From the NCBI RefSeq assembly GCF_000758165.1, contig NZ_JNUP01000031.1:46281-110280 (forward strand): DNA of 64,000 bases, written 5' to 3'. The position numbers and the translations under genes are program-made. Below the pieces are notes generated by a model. It was not told the DNA's origin, did not search any database, and was given only the letters and a program-made list of their open reading frames with translations. Below, one piece after another: positions 17,958 through 25,742 of this stretch. Within the stretch, counting starts at the first letter, position 1; each line of letters opens with the position of its first letter. Source of the stretch: Spirochaeta lutea. GTDB lineage: Bacteria; Spirochaetota; Spirochaetia; DSM-27196; Salinispiraceae.

Positions 17958-19337
17958 TCAAGCTCCATGAACCCGGATGATGAACCCCCAGTTTGCTGGC
18001 AGGGTTATCTCTGGGATTCCCCCATCGACCCGGGTTATGGGTAGATCGGGGTCCAGAAGGGACTCCCAGGCAGATCCGGCTAATTCGGGCATGGAAATCA
18101 CCCTGTCATGATCCGCAATAGATATTCCCACCAATACCTGGCTATCCTCATACCTGCGCCGGAAGATAAGGTATTCCGAATCCACCTGCACCTGGGTATA
18201 GTCACCGTATAGGAGCTCGGGGGTCTGCTTCCGGAGAGCCATCAGCCGCCCCAGGGTTTCAACCAGCTCCGGATGGCCGCCCCGGGTCTTAATCTCCTGG
18301 ACGCTTAGAGCCGGACGCAGAGGCCAATCATCCGAAGCCTTCACCCCCGGAACTGCGCTCTCACTGCCGTAATAGATGGCCGGAATACCGGGAATGGCTG
18401 AGAGAAGCAGGTACAGGGGAAACACCCCGTGGGCCTGGGTAAGTTTACTGGCAATCCGGGGCACATCATGGTTATCCAGGAAATTCACCATGGCCAGATG
18501 GGTGTAGAGCCCGGGTTCCTCAAACTGGCGCCGGAGAGCGTAGGCGATCTCGTACATGTTCCTGTCGTTCACGCTGGACCAAAATCCTTTGTAACACTCA
18601 TAATTCGTAACCCCGTGAAGCCGGTCATCTCCGGCGATGGTGCGGTAGTCTCCGAAAACCTGTTCTCCGAAGAGCCAGAATTCGGGTTTCACCCTACCGG
18701 CCACAGCCCGGAGAACGGGCCAGAGTTGGGGGTCAATGACATCCGCCGCGTCCAGGCGAATTCCATCAATATCATACTCGGTGATCCAATGCCGGAGAGA
18801 ATCGACAATGTAGGCTTGAACCTCGGGGTGTTCCACCCTCAATTTGACCAAACTCCAATGGCCATCCCAGGTATCGTATACAATACCATCACCCATGGGA
18901 CTAGAGGGGTCGAAGGATAACCCGGAGAACCAGTGCCGATATGGAGACTGCTCCCTATGGTGCTGGACATCCAGGAAGCCGAAGAACCGGCGGCCCACGT
19001 GGTTAAATACAGCATCCAGTAGAATTCTAAATCCCGCGGATTTTAGTTGGGATAGGGTCCAGGCAAGATCCTCGTTGGTTCCCAATCGTGGATCCAGGGT
19101 TCGTAGGTCGATGGTATCGTACCCATGGCTCTCGGAGTTCCAGATGGGTCCCAGAAGGAGGGTATTGACCCCCAGTTCCTTGAGGTGGGGTATCCATTGT
19201 ACCAGATCCCGAATCCTCGGCTTCGGTTCCATGGGCCCCGGATTATGATGCTCCGCTCCCAGGGCGCCGAGGGGATAGATGTGATAGATGATGGCCTGGG
19301 CTGTCCAGGACGGTGTGTGACGGGTCTTGATTTCCAT
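17958..19337 (-). CDS. Alpha-amylase family (GH13) glycosidase
   Basis: 459 residues, a short cytoplasmic-type GH13 enzyme without signal peptide. The conserved regions are DAVFNHVG (region I), GIRLDAADV (region II, nucleophile Asp), FWLFGEQVFGD (region III, acid/base Glu) and FLDNHDVPR (region IV). The N-terminal IIYHIYPLG and the PGIPAIYYGSES loop are also typical. Such enzymes hydrolyse or transfer alpha-1,4-glucan segments; the exact specificity cannot be read from motifs. AGGAGG sits just upstream of ATG. Its promoter carries a perfect palindrome, and the next gene upstream is a TetR-type regulator, so the amylase is very likely repressed by it. Confidence 0.9.
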   Translation of the reverse strand: MEIKTRHTPSWTAQAIIYHIYPLGALGAEHHNPGPMEPKPRIRDLVQWIPHLKELGVNTLLLGPIWNSESHGYDTIDLRTLDPRLGTNEDLAWTLSQLKSAGFRILLDAVFNHVGRRFFGFLDVQHHREQSPYRHWFSGLSFDPSSPMGDGIVYDTWDGHWSLVKLRVEHPEVQAYIVDSLRHWITEYDIDGIRLDAADVIDPQLWPVLRAVAGRVKPEFWLFGEQVFGDYRTIAGDDRLHGVTNYECYKGFWSSVNDRNMYEIAYALRRQFEEPGLYTHLAMVNFLDNHDVPRIASKLTQAHGVFPLYLLLSAIPGIPAIYYGSESAVPGVKASDDWPLRPALSVQEIKTRGGHPELVETLGRLMALRKQTPELLYGDYTQVQVDSEYLIFRRRYEDSQVLVGISIADHDRVISMPELAGSAWESLLDPDLPITRVDGGIPEITLPANWGFIIRVHGA

Positions 19338-19355
19338 TAACTCCTCCTGGCTTTT

Positions 19356-19383
19356 TATATACCGATCGGTATATAACTGTCAA
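19356..19383 (-). promoter_or_regulatory. Amylase promoter with embedded TetR operator
   Basis: On the minus strand TTGACA (perfect -35), 16 bases, TATATA. A perfect 20-bp palindrome, TATATACCGATCGGTATATA (19356-19375), fills the spacer and the -10, so a bound dimer would exclude RNA polymerase. It lies between the tetR stop and the amylase start. Confidence 0.8.
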
Positions 19384-19385
19384 GG

Positions 19386-19994
19386 TTAGGAGAAGATACC
19401 GTATAAAAAATGCTGGGCCATCTGATACACCCAGGAATCCGGCATATCATGTCCGGAGAATAGGTACCCATTCATAATCCCCGGCAGGGCCAGGGCAAGA
19501 TTAAGTTCCTTGCCCCGGATGTTTCCGTGGAACTCCGAGAGCCGGGTAAAAAAGCTCACCAGCAGGGTTTCATGGCGTTTTCGAAAGGCTTCAATGCTTT
19601 GACGCTGCAGGCTTTCCGAGGGGGCCATGATGCTGCCCCAGAACCACCGGTATTCCCGGGGGTGCCCTTGATAGTAGCTGCGGTAAAACCCGATCACTCG
19701 TCGAATATCCATAACGACATCACCGGTAGCCCTGGCGACCCCCTCAAGCTCCTGAAGCAGGGGTTCACTGACCAAGGATTGCACGGCCGCTAACAACCCC
19801 TCCTTGTTCGTGAAATGGTAGTACAGGGTCGGCTTGGTAATCCCCGAGGCAGTACAGACCTCCTGAATGCCTACCCCGGAGTATCCGCGTTGGGAAAATA
19901 GGTCGAAGGCTGTTTCGAGAATGGTCGTTCGTGCGCTTCCCGGTTTTTTAGCGGATTGTTTTTTACCGGGCTCATGGCTGCTTGGTGGATTCAT
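19386..19994 (-). CDS. TetR-family transcriptional regulator
   Basis: 202 residues. The N-terminal DNA-binding domain (about 22-68) shows the TetR pattern ILETAFDLFSQRGYSGVG, then VCTASGITKPTLYYHFTNKEGLL with the recognition helix KPTLYYHF. The helical C-terminal part (70-202) is a ligand and dimer domain with no assigned ligand. It lies just upstream of the amylase gene on the same strand, and the palindrome between them is the obvious operator. The inducer may be a sugar or an unrelated compound; this cannot be told from sequence. No Shine-Dalgarno; see its promoter entry. Confidence 0.9.
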   Translation of the reverse strand: MNPPSSHEPGKKQSAKKPGSARTTILETAFDLFSQRGYSGVGIQEVCTASGITKPTLYYHFTNKEGLLAAVQSLVSEPLLQELEGVARATGDVVMDIRRVIGFYRSYYQGHPREYRWFWGSIMAPSESLQRQSIEAFRKRHETLLVSFFTRLSEFHGNIRGKELNLALALPGIMNGYLFSGHDMPDSWVYQMAQHFLYGIFS

Positions 19995-20000
19995 GGGGGT

Positions 20001-20029
20001 AGTGTACTTTGCCCCGGAACGACCTGCAA
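20001..20029 (-). promoter_or_regulatory. tetR promoter (leaderless arrangement)
   Basis: TTGCAG, 17 bases, TACACT, then six bases (ACCCCC) and ATG. The palindrome of the amylase promoter is not present here, so autoregulation by the same site is not evident. Confidence 0.55.
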
Positions 20030-20075
20030 GCTCCCGTCTGTGGGATGATCACCAGCAGACAGGGAAGCACCTGGC

Positions 20076-20113
20076 AAAAGAAAGCCGAACCAGTGCGCTC
20101 CTACTGGTTCGGC
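20076..20113 (-). terminator. Rho-independent terminator of glnA
   Basis: A perfect 11-bp stem GCCGAACCAGT/ACTGGTTCGGC with an 8-base loop is followed on the minus strand by TTTCTTTT. It lies about 85 bases after the glnA stop and separates glnA from tetR. Confidence 0.85.
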
Positions 20114-20196
20114 GGGGGGTGTTACGCCCACCGGTCCGGTGCGATCCAGGGACCGGGGGGCTGTGGTTTGTACCTAGGTACCGCTATTCGGACTGA

Positions 20197-21600
20197 TTAG
20201 CAATCGTAATACAGATCATACTCCAAGGGTGTGGGCTGAAGCTTCATGGGCTCAACCTCGCTCTTTAGGCGGAATTCTGCATACGCTTGGATGAACTCTT
20301 CATCAAAGACATCGCCTGCGGTAAGCCAATCCTTATCGGCCAACATTTCGCGGATGGCCTCCTCCTGGGTTGCGCAGGTAGAGGGGATGGACTGAGCCTC
20401 TTCGGGGGGCAGATCGTAGATGTTTTTATCCAGAGCTGCACCCGGATCGATCTTGTTTTTAATACCGTCAATCATTGCCATGGTCATGGCAGCAAAGTTC
20501 AGGTACGGAGACCCTGAGGCATCGCCGCAACGGAATTCAAATCGTCTGGCCTTATCGCTGGTTACATAGGGGATTCGAATGGCCGCGGATCGGTTTGTTG
20601 CGCTGTAAGCCAACTTAACCGGTGCCTCATAGCCGGGTACCAACCGCCGGTAGCTGTTGCCCGTGGGATTGGTAAACGCCTGAATTGCCCGGCCGTGCTT
20701 CAGCAATCCGCCAATGGCGTAGAGTGCAGTCTGACTTAGGTTGGCGTATCCGTCACCCGCGAAGGTATTCTTTCCGTCCTTCCAGATGGATGCGTGGGCA
20801 TGCATACCCGAACCATTATCACCGAACATCGGCTTGGGCATAAATGTAGCAGTCTTCCCATGCTTATAGGCGGTATTCTTCACGGCATACTTATACTTAT
20901 GCACCAAATCGCCAGCGGTTATAATGTTCCCGAACTTAATACCAATCTCTCCCTGGCTGGTGGCAACCTCATGGTGATGGAGATATACGGTCATCCCCAT
21001 GTTCCGCATATTCGTGACAATCTCACTCCGCAGGTCCATCTGGGTGTCCTGGGGAGTAGCAGGGAAATACCCCATCTTGTGGCGGATTTTATGACCGAGG
21101 TTCACCCCGTCCTCCCCGGTGGTCCAGGGTCCTTCCTGGGAATCCACCTCAAAATAGGATCCCCGAGGTTCAATGTAGTATCGAACGCCATCGAAGATGA
21201 AGAACTCAGGTTCGGGGCCGAAGAATATCTCGTCCCCAATACCGAGGCTTTTTAGGTATTCCAGGGCTTTGTGGGCAATATTTCTGGGAGCCCGCTCGTA
21301 GCGTTCCCCAGTACGCGGCTCATAAATATCTCCGAAGATAACCAAGGTTTTTTGCTCCCGAAAGGGATCCACAAAGGCCGAAGAAAGGTCGGGCTTAAAG
21401 ATCATGTCTGACTTTTCTATGCTCTTCCATGCCCGAATAGATGAACCGTCAAAGGGGATACCGTTTTCCAGTTGATCCTCGTCCAATTCTGAGGCGACAA
21501 AGGTCGTGTGCTGCAACATACCGAACATGTCTCCAAACTGAAGATCCACATATTCGATTCCCTCGTTTTTGATTCTGTCTAATAATGCAGAAGCTGCCAT
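20197..21600 (-). CDS. glnA: Glutamine synthetase type I, adenylylation-regulated
   Basis: Makes glutamine from glutamate, ammonium and ATP; forms a dodecamer in the cytoplasm. 467 residues, the standard GSI length. Signatures: GIPFDGSSIRAWKSIEKSDM, GPEPEFFIFD, the MHAHASIWKDGKN segment, NPTGNSYRRLVPGYEAP (ATP side) and SATNRSAAIRIP. The adenylylation loop KNIYDLPPEE keeps the tyrosine (Y395), so this is the GSI-beta type controlled by GlnE, which is in the same window. AAAGGAG lies six bases before ATG, and a good sigma-70 promoter lies further upstream. No PII gene is visible nearby. Confidence 0.97.
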   Translation of the reverse strand: MAASALLDRIKNEGIEYVDLQFGDMFGMLQHTTFVASELDEDQLENGIPFDGSSIRAWKSIEKSDMIFKPDLSSAFVDPFREQKTLVIFGDIYEPRTGERYERAPRNIAHKALEYLKSLGIGDEIFFGPEPEFFIFDGVRYYIEPRGSYFEVDSQEGPWTTGEDGVNLGHKIRHKMGYFPATPQDTQMDLRSEIVTNMRNMGMTVYLHHHEVATSQGEIGIKFGNIITAGDLVHKYKYAVKNTAYKHGKTATFMPKPMFGDNGSGMHAHASIWKDGKNTFAGDGYANLSQTALYAIGGLLKHGRAIQAFTNPTGNSYRRLVPGYEAPVKLAYSATNRSAAIRIPYVTSDKARRFEFRCGDASGSPYLNFAAMTMAMIDGIKNKIDPGAALDKNIYDLPPEEAQSIPSTCATQEEAIREMLADKDWLTAGDVFDEEFIQAYAEFRLKSEVEPMKLQPTPLEYDLYYDC

Positions 21601-21652
21601 GTTTTACTCCTTTCATGTAGCTTAGGTTCTTTTTTCATACAATCTTGTAGGA

Positions 21653-21681
21653 AATATAGCGAGGACTTTCATTCATGTAAA
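21653..21681 (-). promoter_or_regulatory. glnA promoter
   Basis: TTTACA, 17 bases, TATATT on the minus strand. The leader is about 45 bases and contains a proper ribosome-binding site. No sigma-54 box was seen here. Confidence 0.6.
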
Positions 21682-21854
21682 GGCTAGGATCGAGAAATTC
21701 AGAAAAAAAAGAAAAAAACTTTAGATGTTCATTCAAAATCGAGGTTTGAATAAACCATAGGCCGGATTAACCAATTCGTCCGGAAGCGGTGCCTGGGACG
21801 ATGCTCCGTACACTGCATAGGGAGAGGTTGTTTCGAGACGAGGCAAACAGTAGA

Positions 21855-21958
21855 TAGTGCGCAAAAGGTTGTAACATTGCATCCCGGCAACACCACCCAT
21901 GGGTGGACGTACTGATTGCTCCACTATATCTGGTGTCGTTTACAACCTTTTCGCACTA
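21855..21958 (+). repeat. 105-bp MITE-like inverted repeat, copy 3
   Basis: Same ends and core as copy 1, with one base lost in the right terminal repeat (TTTTCGCACTA), giving 104 bp. It lies upstream of the glnA promoter. The rest of the 670-base glnA to tRNA gap holds the small RNA locus and otherwise nothing recognisable. Confidence 0.85.
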
Positions 21959-22014
21959 CACAAGCAATACTGAGGGAAGGCCGGGGATGAAATCAGACTT
22001 ACTGAGGAAGTTGT

Positions 22015-22043
22015 TTGCATTTAGCGGGTGGGCATCCTAAACT
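22015..22043 (+). promoter_or_regulatory. Promoter of the candidate small RNA
   Basis: TTGCAT, 17 bases, TAAACT. Transcription would begin about five to seven bases later, directly at the first hairpin of the small RNA. Confidence 0.5.
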
Positions 22044-22047
22044 AAAG

Positions 22048-22121
22048 AGGGAGCTCGGCTTAACCTTACCTTCCACCGATGCTCCCTTTCATTCGCCTCC
22101 GGTTCGTCCGGAGGCTTTTTT
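22048..22121 (+). ncRNA. Candidate small RNA, about 74 nt
   Basis: A promoter, two hairpins and a terminator form a complete unit with no reading frame. Hairpin 1 pairs GGGAGC-UCGG with CCGA-(U)-GCUCCC around a 17-base loop rich in CCUU (UUAACCUUACCUUCC). That loop is complementary to purine-rich ribosome-binding sites. Hairpin 2 is the terminator. It matches no RNA family I recognise (not 6S, 4.5S, tmRNA or RNase P). A role as an antisense regulator blocking translation starts is inferred from the loop alone. Confidence 0.5.
22095..22121 (+). terminator. Rho-independent terminator of the small RNA
   Basis: GCCTCCGG / CCGGAGGC stem with a five-base TTCGT loop and six T residues. Confidence 0.85.
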
Positions 22122-22274
22122 GTACCCTAGATAGTCTAGGTATATCCGTATAATCGGCTCAGGATCTGCAACAGTTAACAGCTTTTTACCGAAAGGAGGC
22201 CCACTCTGGACAGGGAGTGCTCCGGGTGCCCCGGATTGCCACAAATCCGCTTTTTATGCATACTGTAGTCCTAT

Positions 22275-22348
22275 GTTCCGGTAGCTCAGCTGGATAGAGC
22301 AGCTGCCTCCTAAGCAGCAGGTCAGGCGTTCGAATCGCCTCCGGGACA
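22275..22348 (+). tRNA. tRNA-Arg (anticodon CCT)
   Basis: The cloverleaf is complete: acceptor GTTCCGG/CCGGGAC with one T-G pair, D-arm GCTC/GAGC, anticodon stem GCTGC/GCAGC around loop CTCCTAA (anticodon CCT, reads AGG), and T-arm AGGCG/CGCCT with TTCGAAT. The discriminator base is A and the CCA end is not encoded. A strong terminator follows at once, so it is a single-gene transcript. Confidence 0.95.
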
Positions 22349-22358
22349 AAGAACCTGA

Positions 22359-22409
22359 GACCGGGGCCGATTGCAAATGAATTCTGCAATCGGCTCCGGT
22401 CTTTTTTTT
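22359..22409 (+). terminator. Rho-independent terminator after tRNA-Arg
   Basis: A 17-bp stem (GACCGGGGCCGATTGCA with its complement, one G-T pair) and nine-base loop are followed by eight T residues. Confidence 0.9.
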
Positions 22410-22514
22410 CTATCCCGGATGACGGCGAAGGGAGGAAGCACGCTGCTCCCACGCCGGGGACCATCCGGAAAATACCGGGTAGATTTCCGGCCCCGAAGGG
22501 TTATACTGGGGAGT

Positions 22515-23384
22515 ATGGACCATAGAAAACAGAGCATCCGTTCAGCAATCCGGGTAGTAGGCATCTATGCGGCCCTTGGTTCCCTTTGGATTCTCTTCTC
22601 TGATCGCATTACCCAAGTGTTATTTCAAGATCCCGAACTGTTTCTTCAGGCCCAGACCATCAAGGGCTGGCTGTATGTTCTTACCACGGCAGGGTTGTTG
22701 TATGTTCTGATACATAACGAACTTGGAATTCAACGCCGACACAACGAAGAAACGAAGGCTCTCAGCAGGGAGCTGCACCACCGCGTGAAAAACAATCTAC
22801 AGCTCATGTTGAGCCTGATTAATCTGCAACAGGATCAGTACCGGGAGTCACCGGAAACCTCTAAGGCCTTGGGAGAAATGTACCTCCGAATGGAGTCGAT
22901 TTCCCTTATACATGAACAGATGTACCAGGTTCGTTCTCTCGCCTCGGTCAAGCTCAAACCGTATTTAGAGGAGTTGAGCGCTTCAATCGCTTCCCACTAT
23001 GCCCTGGGAAATACCCTGGGATCTCCGGTGGAACTGGCTATTGATGATTATGAGCCCCACATCACCGAGGCCCTGCCTATCGGCTTGATGGTAAATGAGT
23101 TTATTGCCAGCGCGGTTCGTAGACATATTAGCAACCCGGGTGACATTCGAATCACCATAGAAAACCAGGAACAGGCCGGGTACATTTGGATAGCAGTATT
23201 CTTACAGACCCAAGAGGAAGAGCTGTTCTCCAACCATCCGGAAAACCGTCTCAGCGAGACCCTGATTCAGAGTCTGGCATCCCAGCTCGGCGGCACGTGG
23301 ACCAAAAACCAGGGCGACAGTGCCCTGGTGTACGAATTGAGATTTAAAAGACAAACAGACCAATTACCCCGGCAGCGAGCATAA
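22515..23384 (+). CDS. HisKA_2-type membrane histidine kinase with degenerate ATP-binding domain
   Basis: 289 residues. Two membrane spans (about 12-35 and 55-75) precede a HisKA_2 phosphoacceptor, LSRELHHRVKNNLQLMLSLI, whose HHRVKNN box is intact. The following ATPase-like domain keeps a recognisable N-box (PIGLMVNEFIASAVRR), but the glycine-rich G1 box (DxGxG) is replaced by residues around QTQEEELFSNHPEN, and the G2 glycines are gone before the final LASQLGGTW. ATP binding is therefore doubtful. The ATG follows GGGGAG closely; an earlier in-frame start would lie in the tRNA terminator. The 3' end overlaps the convergent chromate transporter gene by about 40 bases. No response regulator is adjacent. 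Confidence 0.8.
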   Translation: MDHRKQSIRSAIRVVGIYAALGSLWILFSDRITQVLFQDPELFLQAQTIKGWLYVLTTAGLLYVLIHNELGIQRRHNEETKALSRELHHRVKNNLQLMLSLINLQQDQYRESPETSKALGEMYLRMESISLIHEQMYQVRSLASVKLKPYLEELSASIASHYALGNTLGSPVELAIDDYEPHITEALPIGLMVNEFIASAVRRHISNPGDIRITIENQEQAGYIWIAVFLQTQEEELFSNHPENRLSETLIQSLASQLGGTWTKNQGDSALVYELRFKRQTDQLPRQRA

Positions 23385-23889
23385 CGATAAGGGGATGCAG
23401 CTTCTTGACGCTGAGCAAAAGGGTTAAGGATACAACGAAGATAACCAGAACCGGCAGGCTGACGACGGCTGAACGGCCGAAGCTCCAGGTTGCATGAATC
23501 AGAAGAGCAAGGATGCCAGGACGCAGGGACTGCATGAATCGGGGAAGCAGCCAGCTACGTTTCGGAGTTGCGGGCATCCGCCGTTTGAGGATATTCCGCA
23601 GCAGCACAAGCAGAGTCAACAGCAGTACCGAAGGCAGAACGACCGACAGGGTCGTTAAAAAGGCCCCAGGGATTCCGAACCCGGAGAAGCCGGTATAGGT
23701 TGCCGTATTAATGGCTATCGGCCCCGGGGTGAGCTGGCTCAGGGTTATGGCGTTGGTCATCTCCTGGGCGGTGAGCCAAGCGTGGTTCTCAACGATCTCA
23801 TGAAATATAAGACCGACGATAACCATTCCCCCGCCGTAGGAACCGATTCCAATGAGAAAGAACGAGGTCAGGAGTTCCCAGAGACTCAT
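23344..23889 (-). CDS. Chromate transporter family protein, second half
   Basis: 181 residues with about six membrane segments and the CHR-family pattern GIGSYGGGMVIVGLI and TLSQLTPGPIAINTATYTGF. Short CHR proteins occur as adjacent pairs of opposite topology that together equal one long ChrA; they export chromate or, in some lineages, other oxyanions. The ATG lies after GGGAGG and overlaps the stop of the upstream half by four bases (ATGA), so the two are made together. An in-frame start 52 codons earlier is rejected because it would run through the partner's coding region. Confidence 0.85.
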   Translation of the reverse strand: MSLWELLTSFFLIGIGSYGGGMVIVGLIFHEIVENHAWLTAQEMTNAITLSQLTPGPIAINTATYTGFSGFGIPGAFLTTLSVVLPSVLLLTLLVLLRNILKRRMPATPKRSWLLPRFMQSLRPGILALLIHATWSFGRSAVVSLPVLVIFVVSLTLLLSVKKLHPLIVMLAAGVIGLFVF

Positions 23890-24545
23890 CCGGCCCTCCC
23901 TGAGCGATACCTGCCGTCGCCACGGTGCGGCAGAATAAATCGAAGGACCAGGGCAATGAGAACGATGAGAAGGGGATGAAGGCTGGTTACCAAAACAAGA
24001 GCAAAACAAAGGACCGCCACCGCCATGGAAATGACGTCGCGCCAAACAGATTTTCCAAAAAGCAGGGTCGAGTAGGCGATTTGAGCTGCCACTGCCCCAG
24101 ACGCTCCGGTGAAAAAACGAGTTATCCAGGGATTCTCCAGTTGTCCACCCAGGACCAGGAGGATAAACAGTATAATCAACACCGAGGGAAGAACGACCCC
24201 AAGAACCGATAGCACCACCCCCAGCACGCCGGCGAATCGAAGGCCCAGCATATATCCCATATTAACGGCGATTGCCCCCGGCACCGAGGTGGAGAGGCTC
24301 ACATAGTCGGTAAACTCCTCATCGGAGAGTATGCCTCGGGAAACCACCAGTTCATGATGCATGACCCCCAACATGGCGACCCCGCCTCCAAAGGTCAGGG
24401 CCCCAATCTTAAAAAAAAGACCGAAAAGCTGGAGGGGAGGAATGGGACGATCACTATGGTCCTGGGATTCCAGGGGTGAGGATGGTTGGTTCGGGGGATC
24501 TTCGGAGCCTCCGGGCTTATGTTGCTGTTCCGACGATTCAGCCAT
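23886..24545 (-). CDS. Chromate transporter family protein, first half
   Basis: 219 residues. A proline- and glutamine-rich cytoplasmic N-terminal tail (1-40) is followed by about six membrane segments with the CHR signatures FKIGALTFGGGVAMLGVM and VSLSTSVPGAIAVNMGYMLG. Forms a pair with the next gene through a four-base ATGA overlap. Starts six bases after the upstream lipoprotein stop, so it belongs to the operon running from the GH31 gene. Why an anion exporter travels with sensor genes is unclear; it could be a target of their signalling. Confidence 0.85.
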   Translation of the reverse strand: MAESSEQQHKPGGSEDPPNQPSSPLESQDHSDRPIPPLQLFGLFFKIGALTFGGGVAMLGVMHHELVVSRGILSDEEFTDYVSLSTSVPGAIAVNMGYMLGLRFAGVLGVVLSVLGVVLPSVLIILFILLVLGGQLENPWITRFFTGASGAVAAQIAYSTLLFGKSVWRDVISMAVAVLCFALVLVTSLHPLLIVLIALVLRFILPHRGDGRYRSGRAG

Positions 24546-24551
24546 GGGTGA

Positions 24552-25706
24552 TTATTCCTTTCCAGGCGGCACAAGAGATAACCGTCCGAGCAACCCTAAG
24601 AAATCCCCGTCATGGCTGGTTAAAAACCCGTCGCCGTACTGCTCCGAGAGGTCCGGTGGGGTTTGGGCTGCATCAGAGCCCAGGAGTTCAGCGCCTCGGC
24701 TATCCTCACCGTCCTCCTCAAGAGGCTGGGATTCAAGAAGCTGCCGGGCAAGGCGGGTTACCCCCGCCCACAGGGCAAGCTCCTGAGCAATGGGTTCGGG
24801 TGTCCTGTCTATGGCCACCTCAGCCAGGAGTGCTTCACTCTTGATAACGGATTCTATGGTATTGCCGGATCCGAGCAGGTTCACCCGCAGCGACAACAGA
24901 GCATCTTGAAAAAAGGCTGTAGTAGCCTCAGGTGATAGTGACGGTCTAGGGCTTGTTTCCTCGGTTTCTGGTTTCTGGGGTTCAGGTTGAGGGTTCTCCA
25001 CCATCGGGGCGGTACCTGCTTCTGCGGATTGATCCTGGGCGCGCAGCCAATCTGACAAATCCACAAGACCGCCTTGGGGTGTGATAACCAGTCTCTGAAA
25101 ATACTGTGCGTCCCCGGAGATCACAGACCTACCGCGGTTTATTCCCCCGGAACTCACCCCCGCATTACTTACCAGGTATACTACCCGACGCACAATTCCC
25201 CGGTAATCCATGGAGTAGACCTGATTCTGAAAAATCAGCGGTTCACCGGACTGAAAAAAATCCGGAAACTCCAGAATCTGGTACAACCCCTCCTGTTGTG
25301 CCATGGCGGGTACAAACTCAAATAAGCTGCGGGAAAGCTCCACCTGCTCTTCTTCCGCTAAGGCCGAGGTAAGCCCGAAGTCAAGGAGTATTCGTGAAGT
25401 CCAGTAGGATCGAGCAAGGGTATGGGGCGCCACACCGTTCTCTTCAGGCCCGGATGAGAACCTGCTGATGCGCCGTACAACAAATCCCTGGAGATCCTCT
25501 GGGGTTTCTGGAGATTCCAGGGGTTTAATAGCGACCCCATAATCTGCACTAACACAACCCGAAAGAAAGAATACAGCTAAACTAATCCACAATGGCCCCA
25601 AGCCATACAAACCCCGTGGTGAGGATTTCTCCCTAGGGTGATTATTCTTGGTTGTTTCAGCAAACAGGCTATCCCGTGCGCCGCTGAGGAAGTGACGATT
25701 ACCCAT
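24552..25706 (-). CDS. Lipoprotein of unknown function
   Basis: 384 residues. A hydrophobic stretch ending in VFFLSGC (about residues 40-51) is a lipobox, but it is preceded by an unusually long, basic N-terminal region of about 35 residues. The ATG start is supported by a promoter whose -10 ends six bases upstream; an internal TTG nearer the hydrophobic stretch is the alternative. The mature part has no recognised domain: a conserved-looking FSSGPEENGVAPHTLARSYW stretch, then a P/E-rich linker (about 235-260) and a helical C-terminus. Its position between a sensor kinase and the chromate transporter pair suggests a part in the same envelope process. Confidence 0.7.
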   Translation of the reverse strand: MGNRHFLSGARDSLFAETTKNNHPREKSSPRGLYGLGPLWISLAVFFLSGCVSADYGVAIKPLESPETPEDLQGFVVRRISRFSSGPEENGVAPHTLARSYWTSRILLDFGLTSALAEEEQVELSRSLFEFVPAMAQQEGLYQILEFPDFFQSGEPLIFQNQVYSMDYRGIVRRVVYLVSNAGVSSGGINRGRSVISGDAQYFQRLVITPQGGLVDLSDWLRAQDQSAEAGTAPMVENPQPEPQKPETEETSPRPSLSPEATTAFFQDALLSLRVNLLGSGNTIESVIKSEALLAEVAIDRTPEPIAQELALWAGVTRLARQLLESQPLEEDGEDSRGAELLGSDAAQTPPDLSEQYGDGFLTSHDGDFLGLLGRLSLVPPGKE

Positions 25707-25712
25707 GCCGGT

Positions 25713-25742
25713 ATGGTATCATGGACCAAGACTCCGAGCCAA
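25713..25742 (-). promoter_or_regulatory. Internal operon promoter (leaderless arrangement)
   Basis: TTGGCT, 18 bases, TACCAT, six bases, ATG. It overlaps the last codons of the upstream kinase gene. Confidence 0.4.

Noticed and set aside
22371..22514. An upstream in-frame start for the small histidine kinase
   Set aside because: It lies inside the hairpin of the tRNA terminator and would put 48 atypical residues before the membrane span.
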